Shown one piece after another: positions 20,719 to 32,069 of a stretch of 64,000 nt of DNA. The stretch spans positions 13,312,744 to 13,376,743 of the forward strand of contig OX637393.1 of assembly GCA_951799425.1 (NCBI GenBank), written 5' to 3'. Below the pieces are notes generated by a model. The model saw nothing but the letters and a program-made list of their open reading frames with translations, did no database searches and had not been told where the DNA came from. Every line of letters begins with the position of its first letter. Positions within the stretch are counted from its first letter, which is position 1. The DNA comes from Ilex aquifolium (lineage: Eukaryota; Streptophyta; Magnoliopsida; Aquifoliales; Aquifoliaceae). Both the position numbers and the translations under genes were made by a program.

Positions 20719-21425
20719 TGATGATATCTAAAGTAAATCCAGACGCGAGCTTAGATAGTAAGCTCAGCTCGGGAGCTCAGGTAAAGTAAACAGAGCTCAT
20801 CCAGCAATGGTCTGAGCTCTACCAGCTGGCACTAGAGCTCCCAGCTGAAGACACGAACTGAGAAATAACGAGAGGGCAGCAAAATGACAGCAGATACCCT
20901 CGTAATGGGAATTAAGCCAATCCAAGGCGAGAAACCCGTTGTCAACCAAGATCCTCTCCTAAAACCAAGGAGAGGATCCCATGATAAAAGGCAAAGAACT
21001 CGCCATTCGGAGCCAGCCATAAGAAGTTTAGGTAACCCCGAGATTATAGATGAAGATAGGGCACGATCCCTTCGATAAAGGAGGTGATTTCGAATTAGAG
21101 GTAAGCATGAGGCTATAAAAAGGAGGACAAGCCCCCATTGAAGGGGACGAGAAAACCCTAATACCCAAAATACTCTACTGTAACCCGTTCGATTTAATCA
21201 ATGAGAAAGAGAGGAGCCAGAGACTCCATTGCAGAGTGGACTAGCCGAGCTCAGGCCGGTGAACCACTGTAATCTTATTATTCTCCCCTTTCCCCAATTC
21301 CCAAAGCATTAACCCGCTCTATCAAGCACGAGCCTCGTAGCTCAGACGCCGTACTTAGCTCTACGCAGATCGATCATATCCAACAATCCTGCTCCATAGC
21401 TCATTCGCGTAGATTTACACCGTCA
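20719..21425 (+). repeat. 5' LTR of element 2
   Basis: 707 bp, TGATGATATC...CACCGTCA, TATA box at 21113-21121. Related to, but clearly diverged from, the LTRs of the composite element; it shares the AGCT-rich U3 and the leader GAAAGAGAGGAGCCAGAGAC. Confidence 0.92.
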
Positions 21426-21428
21426 GTT

Positions 21429-21446
21429 TGGCGCCGTCTGTGGGAA
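21429..21446 (+). promoter_or_regulatory. Primer binding site of element 2
   Basis: TGGCGCCGTCTGTGGGAA, three bases after the LTR, identical to the site in the inverted part of the composite element. Confidence 0.7.
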
Positions 21447-21487
21447 CGACTGTTCCTATTACAAATAAGCTGATTTCTCAGTGACTG

Positions 21488-24400
21488 ATGGTAACGACTC
21501 GAAATATGAGCAGAAGTCAAACAAACCTACCACGAATGCAAGATCCACAAGAAGTTACCAACGGCAGACAACCCGAAAACGTCCAAGAAATTAATTCCCC
21601 CATTAACAACGAGATGGAGGCCCTTCGACTCGTCAACCAGCGCTTGCTAAGGGAAAACGCAGAATTATCAAAGCTCGTACAACGCCCACAGGAGGCACGA
21701 CCGGCCCCAGAAGGCCAGAACAATCCCACTCATAGGGAACAACGACACTGGGACCCCCTTAGAGAGGTCAACGAAGGGGGAGAAAGCAGCCAGACCAGGG
21801 GGCATGCTCCTTACCTGCCCCCTAGGAATGGCCACAACGAGGAAGTGCAAAGTCAGAACGATGGGGGTGAGAGGGACGATTTTTTCCCTTACCCGCAAGA
21901 CAGGAGAGAACAACATTAGGAGCAACGCTTCAAAGACATCCAGCAAGAGCTCAGCCACATGAAGGAGGCTGTAAAAAATAAGGCTCCGGTTACAATGGAT
22001 GTCCTAGTGCAACAAACCGAGTCCCCATTCACCACTGGAGTGCTACACTTTCCTCTTCCACCAAAGTTCAGGATGCCACAAATAGAGGTCTTTGACAGAA
22101 CGAAAGATCCCGTAGATCACCTCAACACTTACATAAACCAGATGGAGTTGCATGGATACCAGGATCCCGTACGTTGCAGAGCTTTTGCCATCAGATTGAA
22201 AGGCTCTGCCCTAGCCTGGTTTCATAGGCTCCCGCCAGCCTCGATCTCATCCTTTAAAGAGCTCTCCATAGCTTTCGTATCTCACTTTATAGGAGCCAGG
22301 ATATACAGAAAGCCGAGCTACCACCTGCTGAATGTGAAACAGGGGCCTTGATGAGCGCATAATATTGCATATTTGAAGGGCTCATTACATGCATTATAAC
22401 TCAACTTTTGCATTTAAATACTTAGTGTTAGCCAAAATTGTCAATAATGTTGATATTTTGATGTTGCATGTTTTTATACCTTAAATCATGTATTTTATAA
22501 CCTTGCAACTATGATGGATGTGTGGTGAAGGCATAGACACAATACATGAAGAATTGGAGGCTTAAAAGTGAAGAAATCAATAAGGCATTGGTGCTTGGGA
22601 ACAAGGGCATCAGCAGCCACATCATTTGGAAGCACTTCCTTGGTTTTCCTCCATTTTGGCCATGATCTACTCAGAATCAGGAAAAGTTCAAAACATAAAA
22701 GTTGTAGATCTGGATGTCTTCTATATTGTGTCAAAATTTCATCCCAATCCAACGGTTGGATCAAAAGTTATGCCGATTCTACCAAAACTGGTCCAGCGAA
22801 GCCAGATACCGCATTACTACCGGTAGCCGATTGCTTCTGGAGTTGCTGCTACCGCCGAGCTACCGGTAGTTGATTGCCCAGAAGTGCCCAGAACGACTTC
22901 TTTCTTGCTCCACTTGCTTGGGGGTCCCACCTACACTTCTCCCACGCCTAGCCTGACATTTTATCCCTACAACCATGCCTCCCTTACACAAATGGAAGAC
23001 TTTGGAGGCTTGGCATTGAATGAAGAGGAGAGAGAAGTGGGCTGCCATATGGGGTTGCAGGCTACCCTGTCAAGACCCATCAACTCAGCCCCCTCTTGAT
23101 GGGAGGCTTTGCACACACCTTGGGGGGACCACCATGCACGAAATGGAAAGTCTCCCACACTCCATACATTGAGCATTACACATGGGAGGGGGGGTTGGCT
23201 ACCTAAGCTTAGGAGAGAGATAGAAAGCTCTAAGGAAGAAGATGAATAGTAATTTTCGTTTTTTGCATTTCCTTTCCATTGCAAGTGCTGTAAGCTTTAA
23301 ACTTCTTGTATTCCTTAATCCTTGCACTTTAATCTCATCTATTTCAAGTTCATTGCAAGTTTAATCATTTGTTCTAGCTTTCACCATTTATGTTTTCAAG
23401 TTCTTTAATTTTCAAGTTTTACATTTGGGTATTTGTTTCAATATGTGTATTATGTTCATGAATGTCATTTCTCTTTCACCTTAGCTCTTTTCTTGCAATT
23501 TCTACAAGTTCAAATCTCCATTTCTCTTCCATGTCCATTTCATTTATGCTTGTCTTGCATTTTTAATATGAGTAGCTAGGATTTAAGTTGGTTAATCCAA
23601 GGGAAAATTCCTCTTGGGAATACCATGTTCAACTCTTCTTCATTCCTCCCTTTTGAGTCAAATGGTTCGGTTTGACGGGGTTGAGAGTGGATGAGTTGGT
23701 GAGCCTTTGATATTCCGTAGGCCTAGTCACGGTTTATGCTTAGATACTCACCAATCTCGTCCCTAGCTTCCCCCGAATCAATCGTTCATTCATGCTCAAT
23801 CGGAGGAAGGCTTTGAGTTGATTTGGTATTCCCATTGGAATGAACCCTTTGGATTAGCCAACACTTGCTTTATTTGCATTTTCATTTACAAACCAAACAC
23901 AAAACTCAAACATAAGATTTTACATTTTCTTTTCACTTTTGCAAAATCACTTTCACAAAACTCCCTTTCCTTCCCTGAGGAGACGACCTTGGAATACTCT
24001 TCCAAGTAAAACACCGACAACGAAAGACTCCTTGCGATTGGGGAGCGCTTTTGTTCACACCCGCATTTTATTCCACATATTTTGTTCATTCCACATTTAC
24101 ATCCATTTTGTTGTTGTTTCCTATCTTCTTGCATCATCCGGAGGGAGAGTGACACTCCCCCATCACTATAAGCCACATACACACATTGAGGGTGAGGGTG
24201 ATGTTACGAGGTTAGGAACGACGTAATTACCAATCAATCAGGCCTCAAGAAAACTTGAGGTCTTATGTCCAAAGGTTCAACTCGGAGACACTAAAAGTAG
24301 ACGTTCCAGATGAGAAATTCGCCATAACTACCTTTATTGCAGGGTTGGGAGTGCAATCAAAGGATCTAATGTTCTCCATATCGAAGAACCCTCAGGCGAG

Positions 24401-27400
24401 CATGGCTGAGGTGTTAGCCAAGACAGAGAAATATATAAACGGTGAAGAGGCACTCCTTTCCAAAGTAGGGGGTACATCCTCACGGAAGGAGAAGGAAAAA
24501 GAAGAAAAGAGAAGGGACCGGAGTCCCAGGAAGGAAAAAGGGCGAGAGAGGTCTCCGAGAAGGGATAAGGACCGCTCGCCAAAGAGAAGAGGAAATGTCA
24601 GGGATCGCCTGGGCCCCATGCAGCCTGAACTCCAACCCAGATACGGACCTCAGCGATTCACCCCACTCACTGCCGCTGTGTCGCAAGTTCTGTATGAGGT
24701 CCAAAACGAGAAGTTTTTAAGATGGCCACCTCGAATGAAGGCAGATCCAGCCAAAAGAGACCCCACGAAGTACTGTGATTACCACAGAGATCACGGTCAC
24801 CACACTGATGACTGCATTCAGTTAAAGAAGGAAATCGAGTTCCTGATCCAACGGGGTCAGCTACGCCTTTTCGTAGCCCATGACAACCAGAACCGAGCTC
24901 TTCCACCTCCACCACCTCAGCAGCAAGCACCCGCACCACATCAGCAGCCTCTAGGTGAGATCAGAGTGATATCTGGAGGATTCGCGGGAGGCGGAGAATC
25001 TAGCTCAGCCAGGAAAGCACACCTCCGCCGGATCAGAGTCGAAGAAGCTCTCGAAGTGCACGCTGTATCCAAAGCACCACGCTTAGATACATCTATCACT
25101 TTTTCAGATGCTGATTTGGAGGGATGCCAGTACTCTCATGATGACCCATTGGTGGTGCGAGCTGTGGTGGCTAATAGAACTGTTCACCGGGTTCTAATCG
25201 ATAACGGGAGCTCGGCATATATCATTTTCGCACCTACCTTTGACAAGATGGACATAGGCAGGGAGAGACTTGAACCTGTAAACACTCACTTGTTGGGATT
25301 CTCCGGAGAAAGAGTACTCCCCCTGGGCTCGATCCAACTCGTGCTCACCCTAGGGGACCCACATTGCCAAGCCACCACAACCGTGAAATTCCTAGTGGTC
25401 GATGCGCCCTCCGCATATAACATCTTACTTGGAAGGCCATCCCTTAACTCTATGAAGGCAATCCCATCTGCCTATCACTTGGTCGTCAAATTCCCGACAG
25501 AAAATGGAATCGGGGTAGTCAGAGGAGACCAGCGCATAGCAAGAGAATGTTACATGGCCTCTGTAAAAAGGAAGGAGGTTGAGAACATCCAATTGGATGA
25601 ACTCGACATGAGAGATGAAAGGGAGACAAGACCAATGCCCTCAGAAGAGCTGGAGCCAGTTCAGCTTGATGGGAAGCCGGAACACCTCGTTTATGTGGGT
25701 TCCAGACTGAACGCAGAGCTCAAATGTCTCCTCATCCGGTTCCTAAAGGAGAATATAGGGGTGTTTGCTTGGAAGCAAGAAGACATGGAAGGAATTGACC
25801 CTTCGGTTATTACCCATAAACTAAGCGTGAACCCAACTTGCAAGCCCGTCAAACAGAAGAGGAGGAGCTTTGCATCCGAAAGACAAAGGGCAATCAATGA
25901 GGAGGTCAGCAAACTCCTCCATGCCAAGGCCATCAGAGAAGTTGACTACCTTACCTGGTTGGCAAACGTCGTTCTCGTCAAAAAAACCAATGACAAGTGG
26001 CGGCTGTGCATCGACTTCACTGATCTCAACCGAGCATGCCCCAAAGATAGTTTTCCCTTACCTCGGATCGACCTAATAGTGGATGCCACAGCCGGGCACG
26101 AGCTGCTTAGTTTCATGGACGCCTTCTCAGGCTACAACCAAATCAGGATGGACCCCAGCGATCAAGAGAAGACCTCCTTCGTAACTGAACAAGGAACATA
26201 CTGTTATCAAGTCATGCCTTTCGGGTTGAAGAATGCTGGAGCTACTTACCAGCGGTTGGTGAATAGGATGTTCCAAAAGCAAATAGGAGCATCCATGGAA
26301 GTTTACATCGACGACATGTTGGTGAAGTCACTAAAAGCAGAGCTCCACATTGAGCACCTAGCCGAATCATTCCAGATTCTAAAGGAGTACAAAATGAAGC
26401 TCAACCCTGCGAAGTGTGCATTTGGGGTCTCGGCAGGGAAATTCCTGGGTTTTATTGTTAGCAGCAGAGGGATTGAAGCTAACCCAGAGAAGGTTAGGGC
26501 TATGGTGGAGATGCAGTCACCGTCCAACACAAGGGAGGTGCAGCGCTTGACAGGCAGGATAGCTGCCTTGAGCCGTTTCGTGTCTAGATCAAGTGATAAA
26601 TGCCAGCCATTCTTTCAGATACTAAAAAAGGCGTTCCAGTGGGATGCCAAGTGTGAAGAAGCGTTTAAAGCCCTGAAAGATTATATGAGCTCTCCTCCTG
26701 TTCTGGTGAGCCCTTTAGAAGGGGAAGTCCTTACTCTCTACCTGGCGGTTTCAGATTTTTCGACTAGTGCAGCGCTGGTTAGGGAGCGAGACAGAGCTCA
26801 GCAACCAGTCTATTACTGTAGCAGAGCTCTGAGGGGGGCAGAGGAGAGATATCCAAAGATGGAAAAGCTCGTTTTAGCGTTGGTGACAACAGCCAGAAGA
26901 CTCAGACCCTATTTCTAGGCTCATACTATCGAGGTTCCAACAGACCAGCCGATGAAGCAAGTACTACATAAGCCAGAGTCCTCGGGGAGGTTGGTTAAAT
27001 AGGCCATAGAGCTCAGTGAGTTTGACATCAGATATAAGCCAAGAACTGCCATCAAAGGGCAAATTTTGGCGGATTTCATTGCAGAGTTCACAGCAGCAGC
27101 GCCTATGGAGACCACAGATCTAATACCAGACCTCCCCATATGGAGGCTTTCAGTAGATGGAGCTGCCAATGCTCAGGGAAGCGGTGCAGGAATGATCTTA
27201 ACCTCCCCAGAAGGAATAGATGTCGAGTATGCCCTTAGATTTGGGTTCAAGACTTCAAATAACGAAGCAGAATATGAAGCTGTCATCGCTGGGCTCAATC
27301 TTGCTTATTCTATGGAAGCAGAGCAGCTGGAGATCTGCAGTGACTCTCAACTGGTGGTAAAGCAGATAGAGGAGTCCTACGAAGCGAGAGGCGAAAAGAT

Positions 27401-28856
27401 GGTTCTTTATCTCAGAAATGTACGAGAATTAATAAAGAAATTTGTGCAGGTTAAGGTCAGACACGTGCCTAGAGCAGAGAATGCGCGAGCAGATGCATTG
27501 GCGAGGTTAGCAACGGCCTCACAAGAAGATTTGGATAGGCTAATACCAGTGGAGCACCTTCCAGAACCTTCAGTAAGTTTCGAAGAAGAAGATACACTAT
27601 CAATCGGAGCTCAGCCGAGTTGGATGGACCCCATCATTGGGTATCTGCAGAATGGGACTCTGTCAAGCGATGCCAAGGAGGCTTCCAAGCTGAGGACCAG
27701 GTCAGCTAGATTTTCCTTGTTGCAAGGAAATCTGTACAAACAGGGGTTCTCAACGCCTCTCCTCAAGTGCGTGGGAGATGAAGATGCCAACTATATACTC
27801 AGAGAAGTACATGAGGGGATATGTGGCAATCACATAGGAGCTCGGGCCTTGGCAGGAAAAGTACTGAGACAAGGATATTATTGGCCAACCATGCTCAAAG
27901 ACGCCACCGATTTAGTAAAAAGATGCAGGACTTGCCAGGAACATGCCAATGTTTCCCACTGTCCCCCCGAGCTACTAACCTCGGTGGTAAGCCCATGGCC
28001 CTTTTAGCAGTGGGGTTTGGATATTCTTGGGCCCCTTCCCACCGGCGTGGGGCAATGCAAGTTTGCTATCATAGGGGTGGATTACTTCACCAAATGGGCA
28101 GAGGTCGAACCTTTGGCAACAATCACTGAACAAAAAGTCCAAAACTTCGTTTGGAAATCGATAGTTTGCAGGTTTGGAGTTCCCAGGGCGGTGGTGTCTG
28201 ACAACGGAAAACAGTTCGACAATTCGAAATTTAAAAGCTTTTGTGCTGAGCTGGGGATAAAGAATTATTTCTCAGCTCCTGCGCATCCTCAATCCAATGG
28301 GCAAGCTAAGGTCACGATCAGAACCATAAAGACAGCTCTCAAAACCAAACTAGAAAACCTAAAGGGCAAGTGGGTGGAATACATCCCTGAGGTATTGTGG
28401 GCCTACAGGACCACCGTTAGATCTGCAACTCAGGAAACCCCCTTCGCTCTGGCCTTTGGAACCGAGGCAGTGGCCCCTGTTGAGGTGGGGCTCCAATCAC
28501 CAAGGGTGGAATTTGCAGATGCCGAGCATAATGATGAGGCTCTCCTGTTGAACCTCGATCTCCTGGATGAAAAGAGAGACAGAGCTCTGCATCGTGTCCG
28601 AATTTACCAGAGGAAGACTGCAAGATACTACGACAGGAAGGTCAGGCACAGAAGTTTCAAGGCTAGAGACTTGGTACTTAGGAGGCTTCTGCTTGCAAGG
28701 AAGGATCCCACGCATGGGAAATTGGGACCCAACTGGGAAGGACCCTATATCGTATCAAGGGTAGTCAGACCAGGGAACTATGAGTTGCAAACAGAGGAGG
28801 GGAAGGTCCTACCACACTCTTGGAATGCCGAACACCTTAAGAAGTTCTTTCAGTAA
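21488..28856 (+). pseudogene. gag-pol of element 2, interrupted by a solo LTR and four stop codons
   Basis: Starts MVTTRNMSRSQ at 21488. Gag runs to 22348, is split by the nested LTR and resumes at 24246. Then come the zinc knuckle (CDYHRDHGHHTDDC, about 24775-24815), protease (VLIDNGSSA, about 25190-25215), RT with intact YIDD (26304-26315), Ty3 RNase H, archaeal-type RNase H with VDGAAN retained (about 27155), integrase zinc finger and core. Stops: 21917-21919 (TGG in the expected frame), 26916-26918 (CAG), 27000-27002 (TGG), 28005-28007 (CAA or CAG). Integrase has LDIL and SDNG, but QAKVT near 28303-28317 where the other copy has QAEVT, so the catalytic Glu is changed to Lys. It cannot make a working polyprotein. 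Ends KKFFQ like the composite. Confidence 0.93.
22349..24240 (+). mobile_element. Solo LTR (1.9 kb) nested in gag of element 2
   Basis: Begins TGATGAGCGC and ends CAATCAATCA. It is flanked by the perfect 5-bp duplication GGCCT (22344-22348 and 24241-24245), and the gag frame continues on both sides. A stretch near 23960-24045 (GACGACCTTGGAATACTC, then GGGAGCGCTTTTG) resembles the U5 side of Athila/Tat-type LTRs. No internal region and no internal direct repeat was seen. Orientation is inferred from that U5-like stretch. Confidence 0.85.
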
Positions 28857-28955
28857 GTGTCACTTGTAGTAGAGCTGTTTTAATAAGAATAAGCGAGTTT
28901 TTTATTCACCCTTATATGGTTTCCAAAGTAAAGGAATGTGCAGTAAGCTTTACAG

Positions 28956-29640
28956 CTAACGATAAGCTTCTAAGCTTATAAAGTACAAGGTGAGCTCTTC
29001 AGCTCATAAACACACGATAAGCTTCTAAGCTTGTAAAATTCAAGATGAGCTCTTCAGCTCATAAACAAACGATAAGCTTCTCAGCTTATAAAGTTCAATA
29101 TGAGCTCTTCAGCTCATAAACAAACGATAAGCTTCTCAGCTTATAAAGTACAAGATAAGCCCTTCAGCTCATAAACACACGATAAGCTTCTCAGCTTATA
29201 AAGAACAAGATGAGCTCTTCAGCTCATAAATAAACGATAAGCTTCTAAGCTTATAAAATTCAAGATGAGCTCTTCAGCTCATAAACAAACGATAAGCTTC
29301 TCAGCTTATAAAGTTCAATATGAGCTCTTCAGCTCATAAACAAACGATAAGCTTCTCAGCTTATAAAGTACAAGATGAGCCCTTCAGCTCATAAACACAC
29401 AATAAGCTTCTCAGCTTATAAAGAACAAGATGAGCTCTTCAGCTCATAAATAAACGATAAGCTTCTAAGCTTATAAAATTCAAGATGAGCTCTTCAGCTC
29501 ATAAACGAACGATAAGCTTCTAAGCTTATAAAATACAAGATGAGCTCTTCGGCTCATGAATAAGCAATAAGCTTCTCAGCTTATAAAGAACAGAGCGAGC
29601 TCTTCAACTCATACAAACGACAAGCTTCTATGCTCATAAA
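28956..29640. repeat. 55-bp tandem array of element 2, about 12.5 units
   Basis: Same unit as at 9170-9640 with the AAGCTT and AGCTC palindromes, but more copies. Many units read AAGCTTCTCAGCTT, which breaks the perfect symmetry, and a higher-order period of several units is visible (blocks starting near 29060 and 29290 are nearly the same). Confidence 0.9.
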
Positions 29641-30088
29641 ATTCAAGGCTGATCTCTTCTTGGAGACACCAACAGTCTTTCCTCCACGGCTAGTAGCCCT
29701 TGTGCACTGCCTACACACTCGAGGATCCCAATATGTTTAGTACAGTAGGGATCACCTACGAAATCAGGTTGGAATTAAGGTCAGCGCAAACATGATCTTC
29801 TGTTTTCCATCAATGTTCGTGGTTCGATCTGTGCAGTCCGTCAAAGACTAAGGGCAATGCAAACATGATCTTCTGTTTTCCATCCACATTTGTGTTCTGA
29901 ACGCGAAGAGTGTGCTGAAATAACCTTACAGAACTCGGAATGAGCTCCTCAACTCGTAAGGAGTTGCATATTTCAAAAATGAAAGATCAGGTATTCAGAG
30001 TATCCAATAGTACAAATATTCAGAAAAATATAAGGAAAGTCATAGTTTGGCATCACTCAAGAAAAGAAAAAATACAAGGGTAGAGCTC
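29641..30088. other. Non-coding spacer after the array in element 2
   Basis: Counterpart of 9641-10088 with the same duplicated CATGATCTTCTGTTTTCCAT word. No gene. Confidence 0.5.
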
Positions 30089-31177
30089 CTAATTCTTCTT
30101 AAGCAGCGACTTCAGCTCGGCCACTTCCTCCTTCAGGCAAGCATTCTCCTCCTTCAGTTCGTCTCTTTCTTCCTGAGCCTTATGGAGTGAATCAAGAAGC
30201 TGTTGACCTGCGGGGGTGAGGAAGATAGTGGACAGAGAGTCAGGGGAAAAAGAGCCATCTCTCTTACGCTTCTTTGAGCTCGCACCAGTATCCCCATCCT
30301 CGTCAGAATCCCCTTCCTCGTCAGAATCAGAGAAAGAGGTCCAGGAACAGTAGGGGACAGAGGAAAATTCATACTCCGTAGTCAGGCCCCCAAGCAAGAA
30401 AAGGTTTTCATCCGTCATTAGCTCAGAATAGGTCTTGGACTCCGCAAGCAGCAACTCATTAATGTTCACCATCTGGGGCACGTCCAGATCAGGTGGACCT
30501 GTGCAACAAAAATTTTGTTAAGAATGCGTCCTCAAAAGGAGATGCTCAAAAGAGTTCAGCTCGAACCTACCAGTGCGAGAGAAGTTCTTCCAGGACCGTG
30601 GGACCCTAGCTTCGCGGCAACGATCCTCGGTGGACCTCCAAGACTCTCCAGAAGCGAAAAAGAAGCGTTTGGACCATCCTTCGGGATTGAAGGGAAGGCC
30701 TAGAACCAAAGGGCGTAATTTAAAATTCCTCCAACGGAAGAAGCTAAAGCAGGGGGCATCGTCTTCTTCGATCTCGAAGAAATACAGAAATTCAGAGACA
30801 AAGGGGAACCTGCCAAGACCGTGTAAACGGCAGAACAGGAAGAAGCTTACCAAAGTGGCCCATCCCCGAGGGGAAAGGCGAGAAGGACATAGGCCATAGT
30901 AGGCAAGAATTCGCCCTATAGCCGGGTGGATGGGAAGGCAAAGCCCCATGTCCAGAGCACCTTCAAAAAAGCAGACTTCCCCTCGAGGAAGGTAGTTGCA
31001 GGGCTCGTCCGGAGTGGGGATTCGCAAAGGTAGATCAAGATCAAGAAGGAACCGTTTCTGGATAGCTTCCAAATCAGAGGACTCCAGGGACGATGGAGAT
31101 AAATAGCGGCAATGCCACTTCCAGTCAATCCCGAACGAAGTCCTTTCTTGGAACAGAGAAGAAATAGGAGCAGCCAT
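30089..31177 (-). CDS. Antisense gene Y of element 2: intact spliced 338-aa Transposase_28-like protein
   Basis: Exons 31177-30571 and 30498-30089. The 72-base intron has donor GTAGGT and acceptor GCACAG; it splits the same codon position as in the composite copy. Exon sizes (607 and 410) are identical to that copy, giving 339 codons with no break. The central block (YYGLCPSRLSPRGW, LFCRLHGLGRFPFV, EIEEDDAPCFSFFRW) is almost unchanged, while the N-terminus and the exon 2 linker vary. The C-terminal coiled coil is kept. It lies antisense to the retroelement, downstream of gene X on the same strand. Function unknown; a nuclear or Gag-associated role is guesswork. If unspliced, translation would stop shortly after the donor site. 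Confidence 0.75.
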
Positions 31178-32069
31178 TAAAGCTCACGAAGAAAGGGTAA
31201 CCACGAAGAATCAAGAAGAAATTCAGGGTTTTTCGCAAGAGAGGAAAGAAACTTAGCAGGTTAGAGGAAACTTAAAGAAGGCTGTAAGTTTTTAGGAAAC
31301 CAAGAGACATGCGAAAGGAAATCGGCTGTCTTTTTGGTTTCTTAATTAATAAAGGCGGTTATGGTTATGGAAAGAGAAGGCGGGAAAAGGAATCAGCACA
31401 AGATCAACTCTCCTATCGCACTCAAAACGACCAAAGAAAGTTCTGACCCCACCAAAATATTCCTCATATTGGAGTTCAGCCCGGTTGGCAACATTGCACC
31501 TCAGAATGATCTCCCAGACCTGCGGCTCCTAGAGCCTTGCCCACATCAGAATGATAGAACTCCTGATGGGTTCCTCATTTCATCAAAAGAACTTAGCGAC
31601 TCACGAAGTCCATAGTCTTGCATGAAGAAGGGCTGAAATACTTCTCAAAACGCAGAAGAAAGGTTAAAAAAAAAAATTGAAATTTGTTATCTATTTCAGA
31701 AAGGGTCCATTAAACAAGCCATGTATAACTCAGCAGAAACTCCCAAGTTCACAATATCAAGCTGTGTGGCTCAGAAGGGAAAAGAAAAGAGAAGGGATCC
31801 CTAGGATACCAACTACCGAGCTCAATAGCTCAAGAGAATCCATTGAGCATAACACCAAGTCTTCTATACTCTTCAAAACTAGTAATTTTGCTTCAAGAAG
31901 TGCAGAGCACCCCTCAAAGCAAAAGGGGGCAAGGGGGGCAGTATACAAAGCAAAACGCGTATAAAGCAAAACAAGTAAGTGAGCAGTTCAAAATTCGAAG
32001 ATATATATGTGATAAACCAGCAAAAGAAAAACAAGATGAAGATTACAAAGAAATTACAACTAAAAAATC
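31178..32069. other. Spacer between antisense genes in element 2
   Basis: Counterpart of 11180-12225, somewhat shorter. Keeps the TTTATTAATTAAG box (minus strand, near 31341-31354). No supported gene. Confidence 0.45.

Noticed and set aside
22495-23284. Several 60-105 aa frames in the nested solo LTR
   Set aside because: Overlapping frames on both strands without recognisable motifs; explained by the LTR.
24334-24939. Minus-strand frames opposite gag of element 2
   Set aside because: Shadows of Arg/Lys/Ser-rich gag codons; the same shadows appear opposite the other gag copy.
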